Shown: in pieces, positions 15,406 through 25,627 of the stretch | How the letters are laid out: each line of letters opens with the position of its first letter | How positions within the stretch are numbered: the first letter of the stretch is position 1 | Assembly: GCA_030681645.1 (NCBI GenBank) | Contig: JAUXRX010000030.1 | Coordinates: forward strand, 1-64,000 | Direction of reading: 5' to 3' | DNA length: 64,000 nt | DNA from: Archangium sp. | GTDB taxonomy: Bacteria; Myxococcota; Myxococcia; Myxococcales; Myxococcaceae | Translations under genes and position numbers: made by a program | Notes under the pieces: model-generated | What the model saw: the letters and a program-made list of their open reading frames with translations, nothing else | The model's database searches: none | Told to the model about the DNA's origin: nothing

Positions 15406-16755
15406 TCAGTGCGCGCGGGGCTTGAGGGCGCCGCGGATCTTTCCGTCGGTCGCCAGATCGATCACCTCGCGCTGCGTGGGCGCGCTGCCGTCGGGCATGC
15501 GCACCACCAGCGCCCGCGGCTTCGCGAACGACTCCGGGCTGCGCACGCAGGAACAGCTCTTCACGATCCGCCCGTCTTCGAGCGCGAGGAACGTGCCCGG
15601 CGGGAACTGGCCGAGCGTGTTGATCAGCAACTGCGTGAGCACCGGGTCGTAGTGACGGTTCGCGCCACCCGCGAGGTGAGCGAGCGCCTCGGGCGGCGTC
15701 TGCCCACCCCCGTTCGGCCGGAGCATCGTGTCGTAGTCCTCGGCGATGCGGAGCAGCCGGCCGATCAACGGCGTGCGCCGCCCTCCCGACTCGACCTCGG
15801 CGTGGTGGTACAGCGCCCCGAACGCGCGCCGCACCTTCGCCTCGTGAAAGCCGAGCTGCCGCAACAGCGCCCGCGCCCCGGTCATCGGGTGGCCTTCCAG
15901 GCTCGGCGGCAACGCACCGGGCACCGCGTACCCCACGTCGTGCGTGAGCGCCGCCACCCCGAAGTCCTGCTGCAGGCCCGGCGGCAAGCCGATCGCCTGC
16001 GCCAGCAGCAACACCAGCTGCGTCACCCTGAACGCGTGAAACCCATGCGGCGAAGCGTGCGGCAGCTCGGCGAGCCAGAGCGCCTCGTTCGCGGGCCCGA
16101 CGCCGAGCAGGTCGACCACCAGCCTCCGCAGCGCGAGCACGTTCGCCTGCCGGCCTGACGCGAGGTTGTCCCAGGTGTCTTCCACCTGCCGCACCACGCG
16201 CTTCACCACCGAGAGCGCGTCGTCGCCGCTGCCTTCGTCTTCCGTCATGCGGAAGCGATAGATGCCGAACAGCTCGACGTTGCGGATGTCTTCGGCCCGC
16301 AGCGTGCTGGTGATCGCGTTGCGAGGGTGGGGCGGGTTCGCCTTTCCACCCAGCAGCGCGACCAGGCGCCGAAGCTGCGGCGGGCTCACCTCGCCGTGAA
16401 AGGTGAGGCCGCCGATGTTGTGGCGATGCAGCTCAGAGCCCAGGTCGTGGCCGGGGTTGCTCGGCACCTTCATGCGCACGTCGTTCAGGTAGAGCTGATC
16501 TTCCACCGTCACCAACTGCACCGAGCCCAGCAGGCCAGACAGCGACTCGAGCGCCTTCTTGAGATCGATCACCGGCTGATCGAACGCGTGGTTGTCCGGC
16601 GCGTGCACCCGGCCCATGCGAATGAGGCCGTTGAGGAGGTTGGCGAACTGCTCCCCGCGCTCGCGCACCTGGGCCATGAGCACCTTGTCTTCGCCGGCCT
16701 TCGAGCGCGCGAGCGCCTTGCCCAGGTTCGATTGGGCTCGTTGGAGATCATCCAT
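15406..16755 (-). CDS. HD-domain protein (HD-GYP-like)
   Basis: A 449-residue cytoplasmic protein. The C-terminal half has HD phosphohydrolase features: an H.FRV helix, THDVGYA with the HD pair at 272-273, then GHPMTGARALL, YHHAEVESGG and RLLRIAEDYDTMLRP. The order resembles HD-GYP domains, but the GYP motif is not intact, so cyclic-di-GMP hydrolysis is uncertain. The N-terminal half (about 30-200) has a VTVEDQLYLNDVRM strand and a helical segment that resemble the start of the neighbouring HEAT-like protein. Its start codon lies 8 nt inside the end of that upstream gene, so the two are translationally coupled and probably work together in signalling. Confidence 0.75.
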   Translation of the reverse strand: MDDLQRAQSNLGKALARSKAGEDKVLMAQVRERGEQFANLLNGLIRMGRVHAPDNHAFDQPVIDLKKALESLSGLLGSVQLVTVEDQLYLNDVRMKVPSNPGHDLGSELHRHNIGGLTFHGEVSPPQLRRLVALLGGKANPPHPRNAITSTLRAEDIRNVELFGIYRFRMTEDEGSGDDALSVVKRVVRQVEDTWDNLASGRQANVLALRRLVVDLLGVGPANEALWLAELPHASPHGFHAFRVTQLVLLLAQAIGLPPGLQQDFGVAALTHDVGYAVPGALPPSLEGHPMTGARALLRQLGFHEAKVRRAFGALYHHAEVESGGRRTPLIGRLLRIAEDYDTMLRPNGGGQTPPEALAHLAGGANRHYDPVLTQLLINTLGQFPPGTFLALEDGRIVKSCSCVRSPESFAKPRALVVRMPDGSAPTQREVIDLATDGKIRGALKPRAH

Positions 16756-18490
16756 GCGCGGGTCCTCCAGCGGGACGGCGGCGCTTCGTGGCCGACGCCG
16801 TGCACTGGCGCTTCACGTCTTCGTCGTGGCTGTGACCGTGGAGCTCCTTGAGCAGCCCGTCGATCTCCGGGTCCTTCAACAGCGCCAGCCCCGAGATCGC
16901 CACCATCTGCAGCCACTTGTGGTGGGGAGAGAGCCGCCCCAGCAGGCCCGTCTTCAGGTGCGCCCACTGCTTGAGCAACCCCAGCGCGGTGCTCGGGCTG
17001 AGGCCTGCCAGTGATTCTCCCAGCGCGGTGGAAGACTCGCGCGTGAGCGTGCCGGCGGTGGCGCGGGCCTCGGCCTGGCGGGCCAGCACGTCGAAGCCGC
17101 GCCGCTCGTGCCGCGCCGCCATCACCTGCGCGGTGCGCGCGAACACGGCGTCGTCCTCGCTGCCCGCGAACTTCACCAGCAGGTTCGAGAGCGCCTCGGA
17201 GATCGGCGCCGCCTGGAGGATCTCCAGCGCCTCGAGGTGCGACGCGGGATCGTTGCTCTCGGCCAGCTGGTTCGCGGTCGCCAGCGCCTGGTCGGGCGCG
17301 GTCGCCATCAACACCTGTACGATCTGGCTCGCCGACTTGCGATCGGAATGGTGCAGCTGCTCGACCAACGAGCTCGCGTCCTTGCTGGCGAGCTTGCTCA
17401 TCAGGTCCTTGAGCACGCCCTGTGCGTGAGCATCGGGCGCGGAGTTCATGTGCTCGACGATCACCCCGACGTGATTCCCCGGCACCTCGAGCAGCAGCGC
17501 CGTCAGCTCTTCGGGGGCGGCGGTCAGCTCGGGGGGAATGCAGTCGAGCAGGTGCCCGAGCGCCTCGGTGCCGCCGATGGCGTCGATCAGCGGCGTGAGC
17601 TGGTCGCTCCCGATGCCGTGCTGCGACTTGAGGGACCGCACCAGCGCCAGCAGCGCGGTCGAGGCTCCGTCGGCGATGCAGTAGTCCCGCACCTCGGAGA
17701 TCAGCGGGATCAGCTCGGCGTTCGAGAGCTGCGACGCGGGCCCGTTGGCGGCCATGAGCAGCTCGTGCACCAGGCGCACCGCCTGCAAGGGCACGGTCCA
17801 CGGCGCTTCCTCGGCGCGCAGGGCCTCGAGGTAACGCGGCGGCACCTCGCGCCAGACGAAGTTCACCGACGGCTCGTTCGGAGGCAGGGGCAGATCGAAG
17901 TCGGGCGGGGCGCGCGCGGTCATGTGGCGCGACTGGTCGGCCTCGGGGAGCGCGGGCTCGGGGTTGTCTTCACCGGGCGTGAAGCCCTCGGCGGCGGTGA
18001 AGCCGATCTTCTCGAAGCTGGCCTTGCGCAGCAGGGTGACGATGTCGTCTTCCTGCTGGCGCACGCCCGAGAAGCGCACCGAGAGGATCTCGAGCAGCCG
18101 CACGCATTCTTCCCAACCCAGGCCGGGCCGGATGACGAGCTTGCGCACCCCGTCGCGGAAGAGGCGGAACGAGAGCGAGCGCTCGCGATCCATATCCTTG
18201 TAGACGACCTCGGCGCCCAGCAGCAGCTCCCACGGCCGCACCGTGAAGGTGAGCTCGCCGTGTGCCTTGAGCGCCGCGTCCATGCTCTCGCGGTACTCCT
18301 GCAGGAAGCGGCGGATGATCACGTTCTTCGAGTCGTAGAGCGAGAACGCCCGGGCCGCGCGCGAAAGGGCACGCAACGCCGCGTTCGCGTCCTTGCCCTG
18401 TGGCGTCCCCCCCATCGGCGTCTCGTCGCCCGAGTGGGCGCTCGCGCCTCGAGGCGTGATCGTCGACGGGCTGGAGGGCGGGACGGGCAC
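16748..18490 (-). CDS. HEAT/ARM-like helical-repeat protein
   Basis: A 580-residue protein; the GTG at 18490 is the longest start, but an ATG at 18415 (MGGTPQGKD) is equally plausible. After a variable N terminus, residues 35-160 contain a module (RAFSLYDSKN, FTVRPWELLLGAEVVY, FRLFRDGVRKLVIRPGLGWEE) that resembles the N-terminal part of the downstream HD protein. From about 220 to 560 it is nearly all amphipathic helices of HEAT/ARM type. The end is basic (SATKRRRPAGG). There are no membrane segments. It overlaps the HD gene by 8 nt. Its inferred role is as a scaffold or regulator for the HD protein. Confidence 0.65.
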   Translation of the reverse strand: MPVPPSSPSTITPRGASAHSGDETPMGGTPQGKDANAALRALSRAARAFSLYDSKNVIIRRFLQEYRESMDAALKAHGELTFTVRPWELLLGAEVVYKDMDRERSLSFRLFRDGVRKLVIRPGLGWEECVRLLEILSVRFSGVRQQEDDIVTLLRKASFEKIGFTAAEGFTPGEDNPEPALPEADQSRHMTARAPPDFDLPLPPNEPSVNFVWREVPPRYLEALRAEEAPWTVPLQAVRLVHELLMAANGPASQLSNAELIPLISEVRDYCIADGASTALLALVRSLKSQHGIGSDQLTPLIDAIGGTEALGHLLDCIPPELTAAPEELTALLLEVPGNHVGVIVEHMNSAPDAHAQGVLKDLMSKLASKDASSLVEQLHHSDRKSASQIVQVLMATAPDQALATANQLAESNDPASHLEALEILQAAPISEALSNLLVKFAGSEDDAVFARTAQVMAARHERRGFDVLARQAEARATAGTLTRESSTALGESLAGLSPSTALGLLKQWAHLKTGLLGRLSPHHKWLQMVAISGLALLKDPEIDGLLKELHGHSHDEDVKRQCTASATKRRRPAGGPAHG

Positions 18491-18538
18491 GAGCCCAAGG
18501 CTACTGCGCGCCCGTGGTGCCGACCAATTCGGCAGCCG

Positions 18539-20233
18539 CTATTCCTGTCCCGCGGGGGCGCCCTCGTTTCGTGGATCTGATGCGGCCGATTTGAGGCCCG
18601 TCACCGGGTCCACCATCACCGCCTCGGCGTCACCCCAGCCCGGCACGGACTTGAAGGTGTGCCCCATCGCCTCGAGCGCGCGTTGCGTGGCGGGGTCGAG
18701 CCCGTCCTGGTCGACCCACACCTCGTCGGGCAGCCACTGGTGGTGAATGCGCCCGCGGCTCACCGCCCGGCTCACGTCGAGCTGCAGGTCGACCACGTTG
18801 CTGATCACCTGCATCACCGTCGTCGGAATCGTCGAGCCTCCGGGCGAACCGACCGCGAGCAGCACGTCCCGGTCGCGGTCCTTCATGAACACCAGCGTCG
18901 GCGTCATCGACGACACGGGAATCTTCCCCGGCACGATGCCGTTCGCCTCGCCCATCACCAGCCCGAAGGTGTTCGGCACGCCGGGCTGGCCGGTGAAGTC
19001 GTCCATCTCGTCGTTGAGCAGCACCCCCGTGCCCTTCGCCACCACGCAGCTGCCGAACCAGAAGTTGATGGTGGTGGTGAGCGCGACCGCGTTGCCCTCG
19101 CGATCGATGACCGAGATGTGCGTGGTGTTCTTCCGGGGAGGCGCGCCTTCGTCCTTCGGCGGCATCAGCTCCTTCGGCATCAACGTCATCGAGCGCGTCG
19201 CCTTGTTCGGGTCGATCTTCGCGGAGAGCTCGGCGAGGTAGGCCGGCCCCGTGAGCCTCGCCACCGGCACCTCGACGAACGCGGGATCGCCGATGAACTT
19301 CGCGCGATCGACGTAGGCCAGGCGCAGCGCCTCGATGAACGCGTGCAGCGCGTCGACCTCGTGGCTCGCCGGGCCCTTCGCGCCGCGCGCCTCGAGCAGC
19401 CCGAAGGTCTCGAGCATCGCCAGCCCACCCGCACTCGGAGGGGGCATGGTGACGAGCCGGTGCCCGCGGTAGCGGCCCTCGAGCGGCGCGCGCCAGGTGG
19501 TCTTGTAGCGGGCGAGATCGTCGAGCGAGAGGATGCCTCCGGCCGCGGTGACGGTGGCGACGACCGCCTTGCCCACCGCACCCGAATAGAACGGCGCGTC
19601 GCCCTGCTTCGAGAGGAGCGTGAGCGTCTTCGCCAGGTCGGGCTGCGTCAGCTTCGTGCCCAGCGCGGGCGGGGCGCCGTCGCGCAGGAAGATGCGCGAG
19701 GCCTCGGCATCGAGCTTGAGGCAGTCGGCGCGCTTGCCCGCGAGCTCGCGGTACTTCGGAGTCACCACGAAGCCCTGCGTCGCCGCGCGGATCGCGGGCG
19801 CGAGCACCTTCGCGCGCGGCAGCTTGCCGTACTTCGCGTGGAGCTCGAGGTAGCCCTTCACCGCCCCGGGCACTGCGATCGACAGCGCACCGTCAGTCGC
19901 CTTGCCGGCATCGAACTTTCCGTCGACGAGGTACATGTCGCGCGTCGCCTTCGCCGGCGCGACCTCGCGGAAGTCGAACGCGAGGTCCTTTCCGTCCTTC
20001 GTGAGGTGGACGATCGCGAAGCCGCCGCCGCCCAGGCCCGAGTGGTACGGCCCCACCACCGCCATGGTGAACGCGGCGGCGACCGCCGCGTCGATGGCGT
20101 TGCCGCCCGCGTCGAGCATCTCCCGGCCGGCCGCGCTGCCAGCAGGGTGGGCCGCGGCGACGGCGCCCCCAATCCAGGGGCGGGCCGCAACCGCGCTGAA
20201 CGACAGCAGACACGTCAGCAGAACTGAGCGCAT
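18539..20233 (-). CDS. ggt: Gamma-glutamyltranspeptidase
   Basis: A 564-residue precursor with a signal peptide (MRSVLLTCLLSFSAVAARP), so it acts outside the cytoplasm. It cleaves gamma-glutamyl bonds of glutathione and related compounds. The large-subunit start AAAHPAGSAAGREMLDAGGNA and the GLGGGGF segment are typical. The self-cleavage site is NTTHIS, with catalytic Thr370 becoming the first residue of the small subunit. The small-subunit GSPGGSTIPTTVMQ loop is also intact. The length matches the family. I chose the ATG at 20233; the frame is open further upstream but those residues do not look like a signal. It is divergent from the glmU region. Confidence 0.92.
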   Translation of the reverse strand: MRSVLLTCLLSFSAVAARPWIGGAVAAAHPAGSAAGREMLDAGGNAIDAAVAAAFTMAVVGPYHSGLGGGGFAIVHLTKDGKDLAFDFREVAPAKATRDMYLVDGKFDAGKATDGALSIAVPGAVKGYLELHAKYGKLPRAKVLAPAIRAATQGFVVTPKYRELAGKRADCLKLDAEASRIFLRDGAPPALGTKLTQPDLAKTLTLLSKQGDAPFYSGAVGKAVVATVTAAGGILSLDDLARYKTTWRAPLEGRYRGHRLVTMPPPSAGGLAMLETFGLLEARGAKGPASHEVDALHAFIEALRLAYVDRAKFIGDPAFVEVPVARLTGPAYLAELSAKIDPNKATRSMTLMPKELMPPKDEGAPPRKNTTHISVIDREGNAVALTTTINFWFGSCVVAKGTGVLLNDEMDDFTGQPGVPNTFGLVMGEANGIVPGKIPVSSMTPTLVFMKDRDRDVLLAVGSPGGSTIPTTVMQVISNVVDLQLDVSRAVSRGRIHHQWLPDEVWVDQDGLDPATQRALEAMGHTFKSVPGWGDAEAVMVDPVTGLKSAASDPRNEGAPAGQE

Positions 20234-20248
20234 GCGGCTGTTTACCCG

Positions 20249-20298
20249 TGTGTCAGCCCGCGCACACCTGCTGCCACCACCATGGCAGCCGTGACACA
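20249..20298. promoter_or_regulatory. Inverted repeat, possible enhancer/operator site
   Basis: TGTGTCA (20249-20255) and TGACACA (20292-20298) form a perfect 7-bp inverted repeat, with an inner CTGCCA/TGGCAG pair (20271-20276, 20283-20288). It lies about 80-125 bp upstream of the predicted start of the sigma-54-type promoter, a usual distance for an enhancer-binding protein. Its role is inferred from position alone. Confidence 0.35.
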
Positions 20299-20349
20299 GG
20301 GGCGTTTCAATTTCTGGCGTAAGCCAATGAAATAATTGATGTGAGATAC

Positions 20350-20365
20350 TGGCACAACTACTGCT
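20350..20365 (+). promoter_or_regulatory. Sigma-54 (-24/-12) promoter candidate
   Basis: TGGCACAACTACTGCT matches the sigma-54 consensus TGGCAC-N5-TTGCW except for the first T of the -12 element, with correct GG-to-GC spacing. The surrounding DNA (about 20308-20370) is markedly AT-rich for this genome. The predicted transcription start near 20376 is 3 nt before the small ORF at 20379 and about 230 nt before glmU. Confidence 0.55.
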
Positions 20366-20378
20366 AACTCGTTGCGTC

Positions 20379-20573
20379 ATGCTGATCCACCACGACACGC
20401 AGAGCAGCCTGGCCTCCCCTGATGAGGCAGTCCGTGGTGCCGATTTTCTGAGCGTCTCCACCTTCCTCAAGCCCCAGTTCCGCATCGGCATCGCCCCCAG
20501 CTCCGGGGAACTGCAGGTGCAGGTCGAGCTGAAGTCGGGCGATGCGCGGTCGCGCCTCAGCACGCGTCATTGA
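20379..20573 (+). CDS. Possible 64-residue protein upstream of glmU
   Basis: A short frame of 64 residues with strong G/C at third codon positions, as in the surrounding genes. It starts three bases after the predicted transcription start of the sigma-54-type promoter, so its message would be nearly leaderless. The protein has no signal peptide or membrane segment; the middle (FLSVSTFLKPQFRIGIAPS) is mildly hydrophobic. No known family is recognised. It ends 33 bp before the glmU start. It could be a real small protein, a leader peptide controlling glmU, or chance coding in a long 5' leader. Confidence 0.4.
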   Translation: MLIHHDTQSSLASPDEAVRGADFLSVSTFLKPQFRIGIAPSSGELQVQVELKSGDARSRLSTRH

Positions 20574-20606
20574 CCCCGGGTGGAGCCCTCTGCAAAAGGG
20601 CGCTCC

Positions 20607-22019
20607 ATGACCCAACCGTCGCCGATCGCCGCCGTCGTGCTTTGTGCCGGGCTCGGCAAACGCATGAACTCGAGCCGCGCCAAGGTGCTGCACCCGATCC
20701 TGGGGCGTCCGCTCGCGTGGTACCCGATCAACACGGCGTTCGAGCTGGGCGCGCAGCAGGTGGTGGCAGTGGTCGGTCACCAGGCTGACGAAGTGAAGGC
20801 GGCCCTCACCGGTGGCTTCGCGGGGCAGACGGTTCAGTTCGCGTTGCAGGCCCAGCAGCGCGGCACGGGCGACGCGGTGAACGCGGCGCGCGGCGCGCTC
20901 ACCGGCTTCACGGGTGCGGTGTTGATCCTCTACGGTGACGTGCCGCTGCTCACGGTCGAGACGTTGAAGCGCCTCCTCGCCGCGTACGATCCGGCGAAGG
21001 GCCCGCTGGCGATGATCACCTGCCGCCTCGCTGACCCCACCGGCTACGGGCGGGTCCTGCGGGGCTCCGGGCACGTGGTCGAGGGCATCGTCGAACACAA
21101 GGACGCGACCGCCGAGCAGAAGCTGATCGCCGAGGTGAACGCGGGAATCTACGTGGTCGACGCGAAGTTCCTGTGGGGCGCGCTGGAGCGCCTGACCCCG
21201 CAGAACGCGCAGGGTGAGCTGTACCTCACCGACATCGTCGCGCAGGCCGCGAAGGTGGGCACGGTGGCGGTGATCGAGGCCCCTGCCGAGGAGACCGCCG
21301 GCGTGAATGACCGGGCGGAGCTGGCGGACAGAGCCGAGGTGATCCGCGCGCGCATCAACCTGCGGCACATGCGCGCGGGCGTGACGCTCACGCACCCGGC
21401 CTCGACCTTCATCGACGCGGCCGTGGAGATCGGCCCGGAGACCACCCTCGGGCCCAACGTCTCGCTGCAGGGCGACTGCGAGATCGGCGCGAACGCGACC
21501 ATCGGCCAGGGCTCGGTGCTCATGCACACCACCGTCGGCGATCATTCCGAGGTCAAGCCGTACTCGGTGCTCGAGGAAGCGGTCGTCGGCCCGAAGTGCC
21601 ACGTCGGCCCGTTCGCGCGGCTGCGCCCCGGCACGGTGCTCGAAGAGGGCGTGCACGTGGGCAACTTCGTCGAGACGAAGAAGGCGCGGCTGCGCAAGGG
21701 CACCAAGGCCGGCCACCTCTCGTATCTCGGCGACGCGGACATCGGCGCCGGCTGCAACATCGGCGCGGGCACCATCACCTGCAACTACGACGGCGTGAAC
21801 AAGCACGAGACCGTGCTCGGCGCGGGCGTGTTCATCGGGTCGGACACGCAGCTGGTCGCGCCCGTGCGCGTCGGTGACGGCGCCTTCATCGGGGCCGGCT
21901 CGACGATCACCGAAGACGTACCGGCGGGGGCGCTGTCGATCTCGCGCACGCCGCAGACCATCAAAGAAGGCTGGGCTGAGCGGCGCCGCAAGGTGCTCGC
22001 CGGGCTGAAGCAGGACTAG
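20607..22019 (+). CDS. glmU: Bifunctional GlmU: GlcNAc-1-P uridyltransferase / GlcN-1-P acetyltransferase
   Basis: A 470-residue enzyme that makes UDP-GlcNAc for peptidoglycan and LPS in two steps, acetylating glucosamine-1-phosphate and adding UMP. The N-terminal pyrophosphorylase domain has [19 protein letters not shown] (the usual GTRM is GKRM), a YGDVPLL loop and NAGIYV. The C-terminal half is a left-handed beta-helix of hexapeptide repeats, with [14 protein letters not shown] and [21 protein letters not shown] in the acetyltransferase site. The ATG at 20607 is preceded by AAAAGGG at good spacing; a GTG at 20580 is in frame but less likely. It is followed by glmS, so the two steps of UDP-GlcNAc supply are encoded together. 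Confidence 0.95.
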   Translation: MTQPSPIAAVVLCAGLGKRMNSSRAKVLHPILGRPLAWYPINTAFELGAQQVVAVVGHQADEVKAALTGGFAGQTVQFALQAQQRGTGDAVNAARGALTGFTGAVLILYGDVPLLTVETLKRLLAAYDPAKGPLAMITCRLADPTGYGRVLRGSGHVVEGIVEHKDATAEQKLIAEVNAGIYVVDAKFLWGALERLTPQNAQGELYLTDIVAQAAKVGTVAVIEAPAEETAGVNDRAELADRAEVIRARINLRHMRAGVTLTHPASTFIDAAVEIGPETTLGPNVSLQGDCEIGANATIGQGSVLMHTTVGDHSEVKPYSVLEEAVVGPKCHVGPFARLRPGTVLEEGVHVGNFVETKKARLRKGTKAGHLSYLGDADIGAGCNIGAGTITCNYDGVNKHETVLGAGVFIGSDTQLVAPVRVGDGAFIGAGSTITEDVPAGALSISRTPQTIKEGWAERRRKVLAGLKQD

Positions 22020-22024
22020 TCCTG

Positions 22025-22068
22025 TCTCCCTCTCCCTGCGGAGCGGGGAGAGGGCTGGGGTGAGGGGC
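22025..22068. repeat. Family-A dispersed palindromic repeat
   Basis: A 44-bp copy: TCTCCCTCTCCCTGCG then GAGCGGGGAGAGGG, then CTGGGGTGAGGGGC. The first two blocks form a CCTCTCCC/GGGGAGAGG stem. It lies 5 bp after the glmU stop and before the glmS ribosome site, so it may attenuate or process the glmU-glmS transcript. Confidence 0.75.
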
Positions 22069-22102
22069 CGAGTGAGGCTGAGCGCAGAAAAAGGGAGCGA
22101 CC

Positions 22103-23938
<1,836 letters not shown>

Positions 23939-23946
23939 GCACCCTT

Positions 23947-23991
23947 TCTCCCTCTCCCTGCGCCAGCGGGGAGAGGGCTGGGGTGAGGGGC
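23947..23991. repeat. Family-A dispersed palindromic repeat
   Basis: A 45-bp copy close to the one before glmS (TCTCCCTCTCCCTGCGCCAGCGGGGAGAGGG..., then GGGGTGAGGGGC), starting 9 bp after the glmS stop. Its right end supplies the ribosome-binding site of the next gene. Confidence 0.75.
23985..23990 (+). promoter_or_regulatory. Ribosome-binding site inside a family-A repeat
   Basis: GAGGGG within the conserved right end of the repeat lies 6 nt before the GTG at 23997. No other ribosome site is available, so the repeat appears to provide translation initiation for the GGDEF-like gene. Confidence 0.5.
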
Positions 23992-23996
23992 CTGAC

Positions 23997-24692
23997 GTGA
24001 GTCACCACATCACCGATCGAAGTGAAAAAGCCCTCCTCGCGCTCTTCCCCACCGCGCAAGGGCGGCCCGACGGCCCCACCTGGCTGGTCGATCAGCTCGT
24101 CGACGCCGAGCTGCACCGCCGCGGCTACCCCGACACGGTGACCGGCGCGACGCACGCGCTGGCCCTCAACCAGGGCCAGCTGCTCAAGGAAGAGTTCGAC
24201 ATCTCGACGCACGGCCACTCGGACGGCTGGGTGATCGGCGCGGTGCTGGTGGACCCCCTCGAGTTCACGCTCTTCAACATGCGTCACGGCTTCAAGGCCG
24301 GAGACGAAGCGCTGCGCGCGATGGTGGCTGGAATGAAGCAGGTCTGCCCCACCGCCAAGGTGGTGCGCATTCACGTCGACGGCTTCGCGATCCTGCTGGG
24401 GCCGACGTCGGATCAGCGCGTGAGCGCCGACCTCCTGCCGAAGCTGCGCGACGTACTGCCTGCGAAGGTGGCCGCGGTGACGCCGAAGGACGCGGAGCCC
24501 GGCAAGCCGCTGAAGTTCACCTTCGGCCTGCTCGAGCTGACGGTGGTCGATCCCCCGAACTGGCAAGTCCTCGGGCCGCTGGTGTGGGCCGAGTGCGAGC
24601 GGGCCCTGATCATCGCGCGCAGGAAGCCGACGGAGTCCCTGCAGGAGCGGCGCGTGGTGCTCGACGGCCGCCTTCCCGAGATGGCCCGGTAG
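23997..24692 (+). CDS. Degenerate GGDEF-like protein
   Basis: A 231-residue cytoplasmic protein with no membrane segments. Residues 75-150 resemble a GGDEF diguanylate cyclase core: the LVDPLEFTLFNMRHGFKAGDEALRAM segment corresponds to the D-x-D/E-F...N...GH..GD..L region, and RIHVDGFAILL to R-x-GG(D/E)EF. The signature GGDEF is HVDGF, so nucleotide binding and synthesis are unlikely. It may bind a nucleotide or a protein instead. The GTG start at 23997 is supported by GAGGGG from the repeat just upstream. Its stop codon directly abuts the stop of the convergent lipoprotein gene, leaving no room for a separate terminator. Confidence 0.6.
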   Translation: MSHHITDRSEKALLALFPTAQGRPDGPTWLVDQLVDAELHRRGYPDTVTGATHALALNQGQLLKEEFDISTHGHSDGWVIGAVLVDPLEFTLFNMRHGFKAGDEALRAMVAGMKQVCPTAKVVRIHVDGFAILLGPTSDQRVSADLLPKLRDVLPAKVAAVTPKDAEPGKPLKFTFGLLELTVVDPPNWQVLGPLVWAECERALIIARRKPTESLQERRVVLDGRLPEMAR

Positions 24693-25115
24693 TCACCGCT
24701 CCTTCGAGAAGAGCTTCTCGAGCTCGGCCTCGGGGTTCTGCGCGTCACCGAGGTACGTCATCCAGTTCACCTGGCCGCCCGTGCCTTCCTTGCGCGGCGT
24801 CACCGCCACGATGAAACGGATCTGGTACGGCGACAGGTTCTTGCCGTCGTAGCTGACGTAGAGCGGCTGGTTCTTGTAGGCGACCAGGTAGAAGGGCGAC
24901 TTCGCCTTCACCCCGATGTCCCTCACGCCGCCCTCGATGGCCCCGAAGTAGAGGAGGTTGAAGGGCACCGTGTCCCCCGGCTGGAACTCGTACCAGACGC
25001 TGTCGAGCTTGCTGATTCGCTCGAAGTCAGCCTCGGTGGCGGTCGCCACGCGGAGGTAAGTGGGGTGCACGCAGCCCGACGCGACCAGGAAGACGAGGAG
25101 TGAGAGGGTTCGCAT
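24693..25115 (-). CDS. Small lipoprotein of unknown function
   Basis: A 140-residue predicted lipoprotein. The ATG at 25115 gives the signal MRTLSLLVFLVASGC; a GTG two codons upstream is also possible. The mature part has alternating strands with aromatic residues (YFGAIEGG, FYLVAYKNQPLYVSYDG, RFIVAV) and a charged C terminus. No known domain is recognised. It lies 27 bp downstream of the DUF6483-like gene on the same strand and is probably transcribed with it. Its last codon touches the stop of the convergent GGDEF-like gene. Confidence 0.65.
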   Translation of the reverse strand: MRTLSLLVFLVASGCVHPTYLRVATATEADFERISKLDSVWYEFQPGDTVPFNLLYFGAIEGGVRDIGVKAKSPFYLVAYKNQPLYVSYDGKNLSPYQIRFIVAVTPRKEGTGGQVNWMTYLGDAQNPEAELEKLFSKER

Positions 25116-25142
25116 TTTCACCCCATCTCACAGGGTGGCCCC

Positions 25143-25520
25143 TCAGCGCGACAGCTTCGTGCGCAGGCGCGTGGCGACCTCGTTCGCTGGCGTGCCGAGC
25201 GCCGCTGCGAGCTCGAGCGCGTGCTGGTACCGGGTCGACGCGCGCAGCGACTCCCCCGTGCGCGAATCGACGTCGCCCATCGCCTCGACCAGTTGGATGA
25301 ACGCCAGCACCCGCGCCGGCTCGCCGAGCAGCTCGACCGCCGACTTCGCGTCGAGCATCGACAGCACCTCGTACTCCATGCCCAGCGACTGGCCGCACGC
25401 CGCGCGGAGCGTCGCCAGCGCCTCGTCGCTCTTCTGGCTGCTGGCCTGGATCAGCGCGCGGGCGATGAACTCAGCCAGCTGCTTGACCAGCCTCATCACG
25501 TAGTCGCGTTCGCCCAGCAC
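25143..25520 (-). CDS. DUF6483-like small helical protein
   Basis: A 125-residue cytoplasmic protein, nearly all helical. The start ERDYVMRLVKQLAEFIARAL and the middle LRAACGQSLGMEYEVLSMLDAKSAVELL match my memory of the DUF6483 family, whose function is unknown; members begin with a (D/E)RDY(I/V)MR(M/L)I-type motif. I therefore prefer the GTG at 25520 to the internal ATG at 25496. It is divergent from the aldehyde dehydrogenase gene (107 bp apart) and upstream of a small lipoprotein. Confidence 0.6.
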   Translation of the reverse strand: MLGERDYVMRLVKQLAEFIARALIQASSQKSDEALATLRAACGQSLGMEYEVLSMLDAKSAVELLGEPARVLAFIQLVEAMGDVDSRTGESLRASTRYQHALELAAALGTPANEVATRLRTKLSR

Positions 25521-25627
25521 TCCCCAACTATGGACACTGTTTTCCCCGCCGCAACCTGCACCAGCCGGATTGACGCATCGAGCCCAACGCGGGAGGGTGC
25601 TCGCGAACCCGTTCCCCGGAGCCCCCC

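Noticed and set aside
15080-15652. Plus-strand ORF (190 residues) and mirrored minus-strand ORF 15071-15343
   Set aside because: Their similar translations come from the palindromic DNA, and the plus ORF runs into the HD-domain gene on the other strand. Neither has normal codon bias or a ribosome site.
22020-22102. glmS ribozyme/riboswitch upstream of glmS
   Set aside because: The 83-bp gap is filled by a family-A repeat and the ribosome site, and no ribozyme-like pseudoknot sequence is visible.
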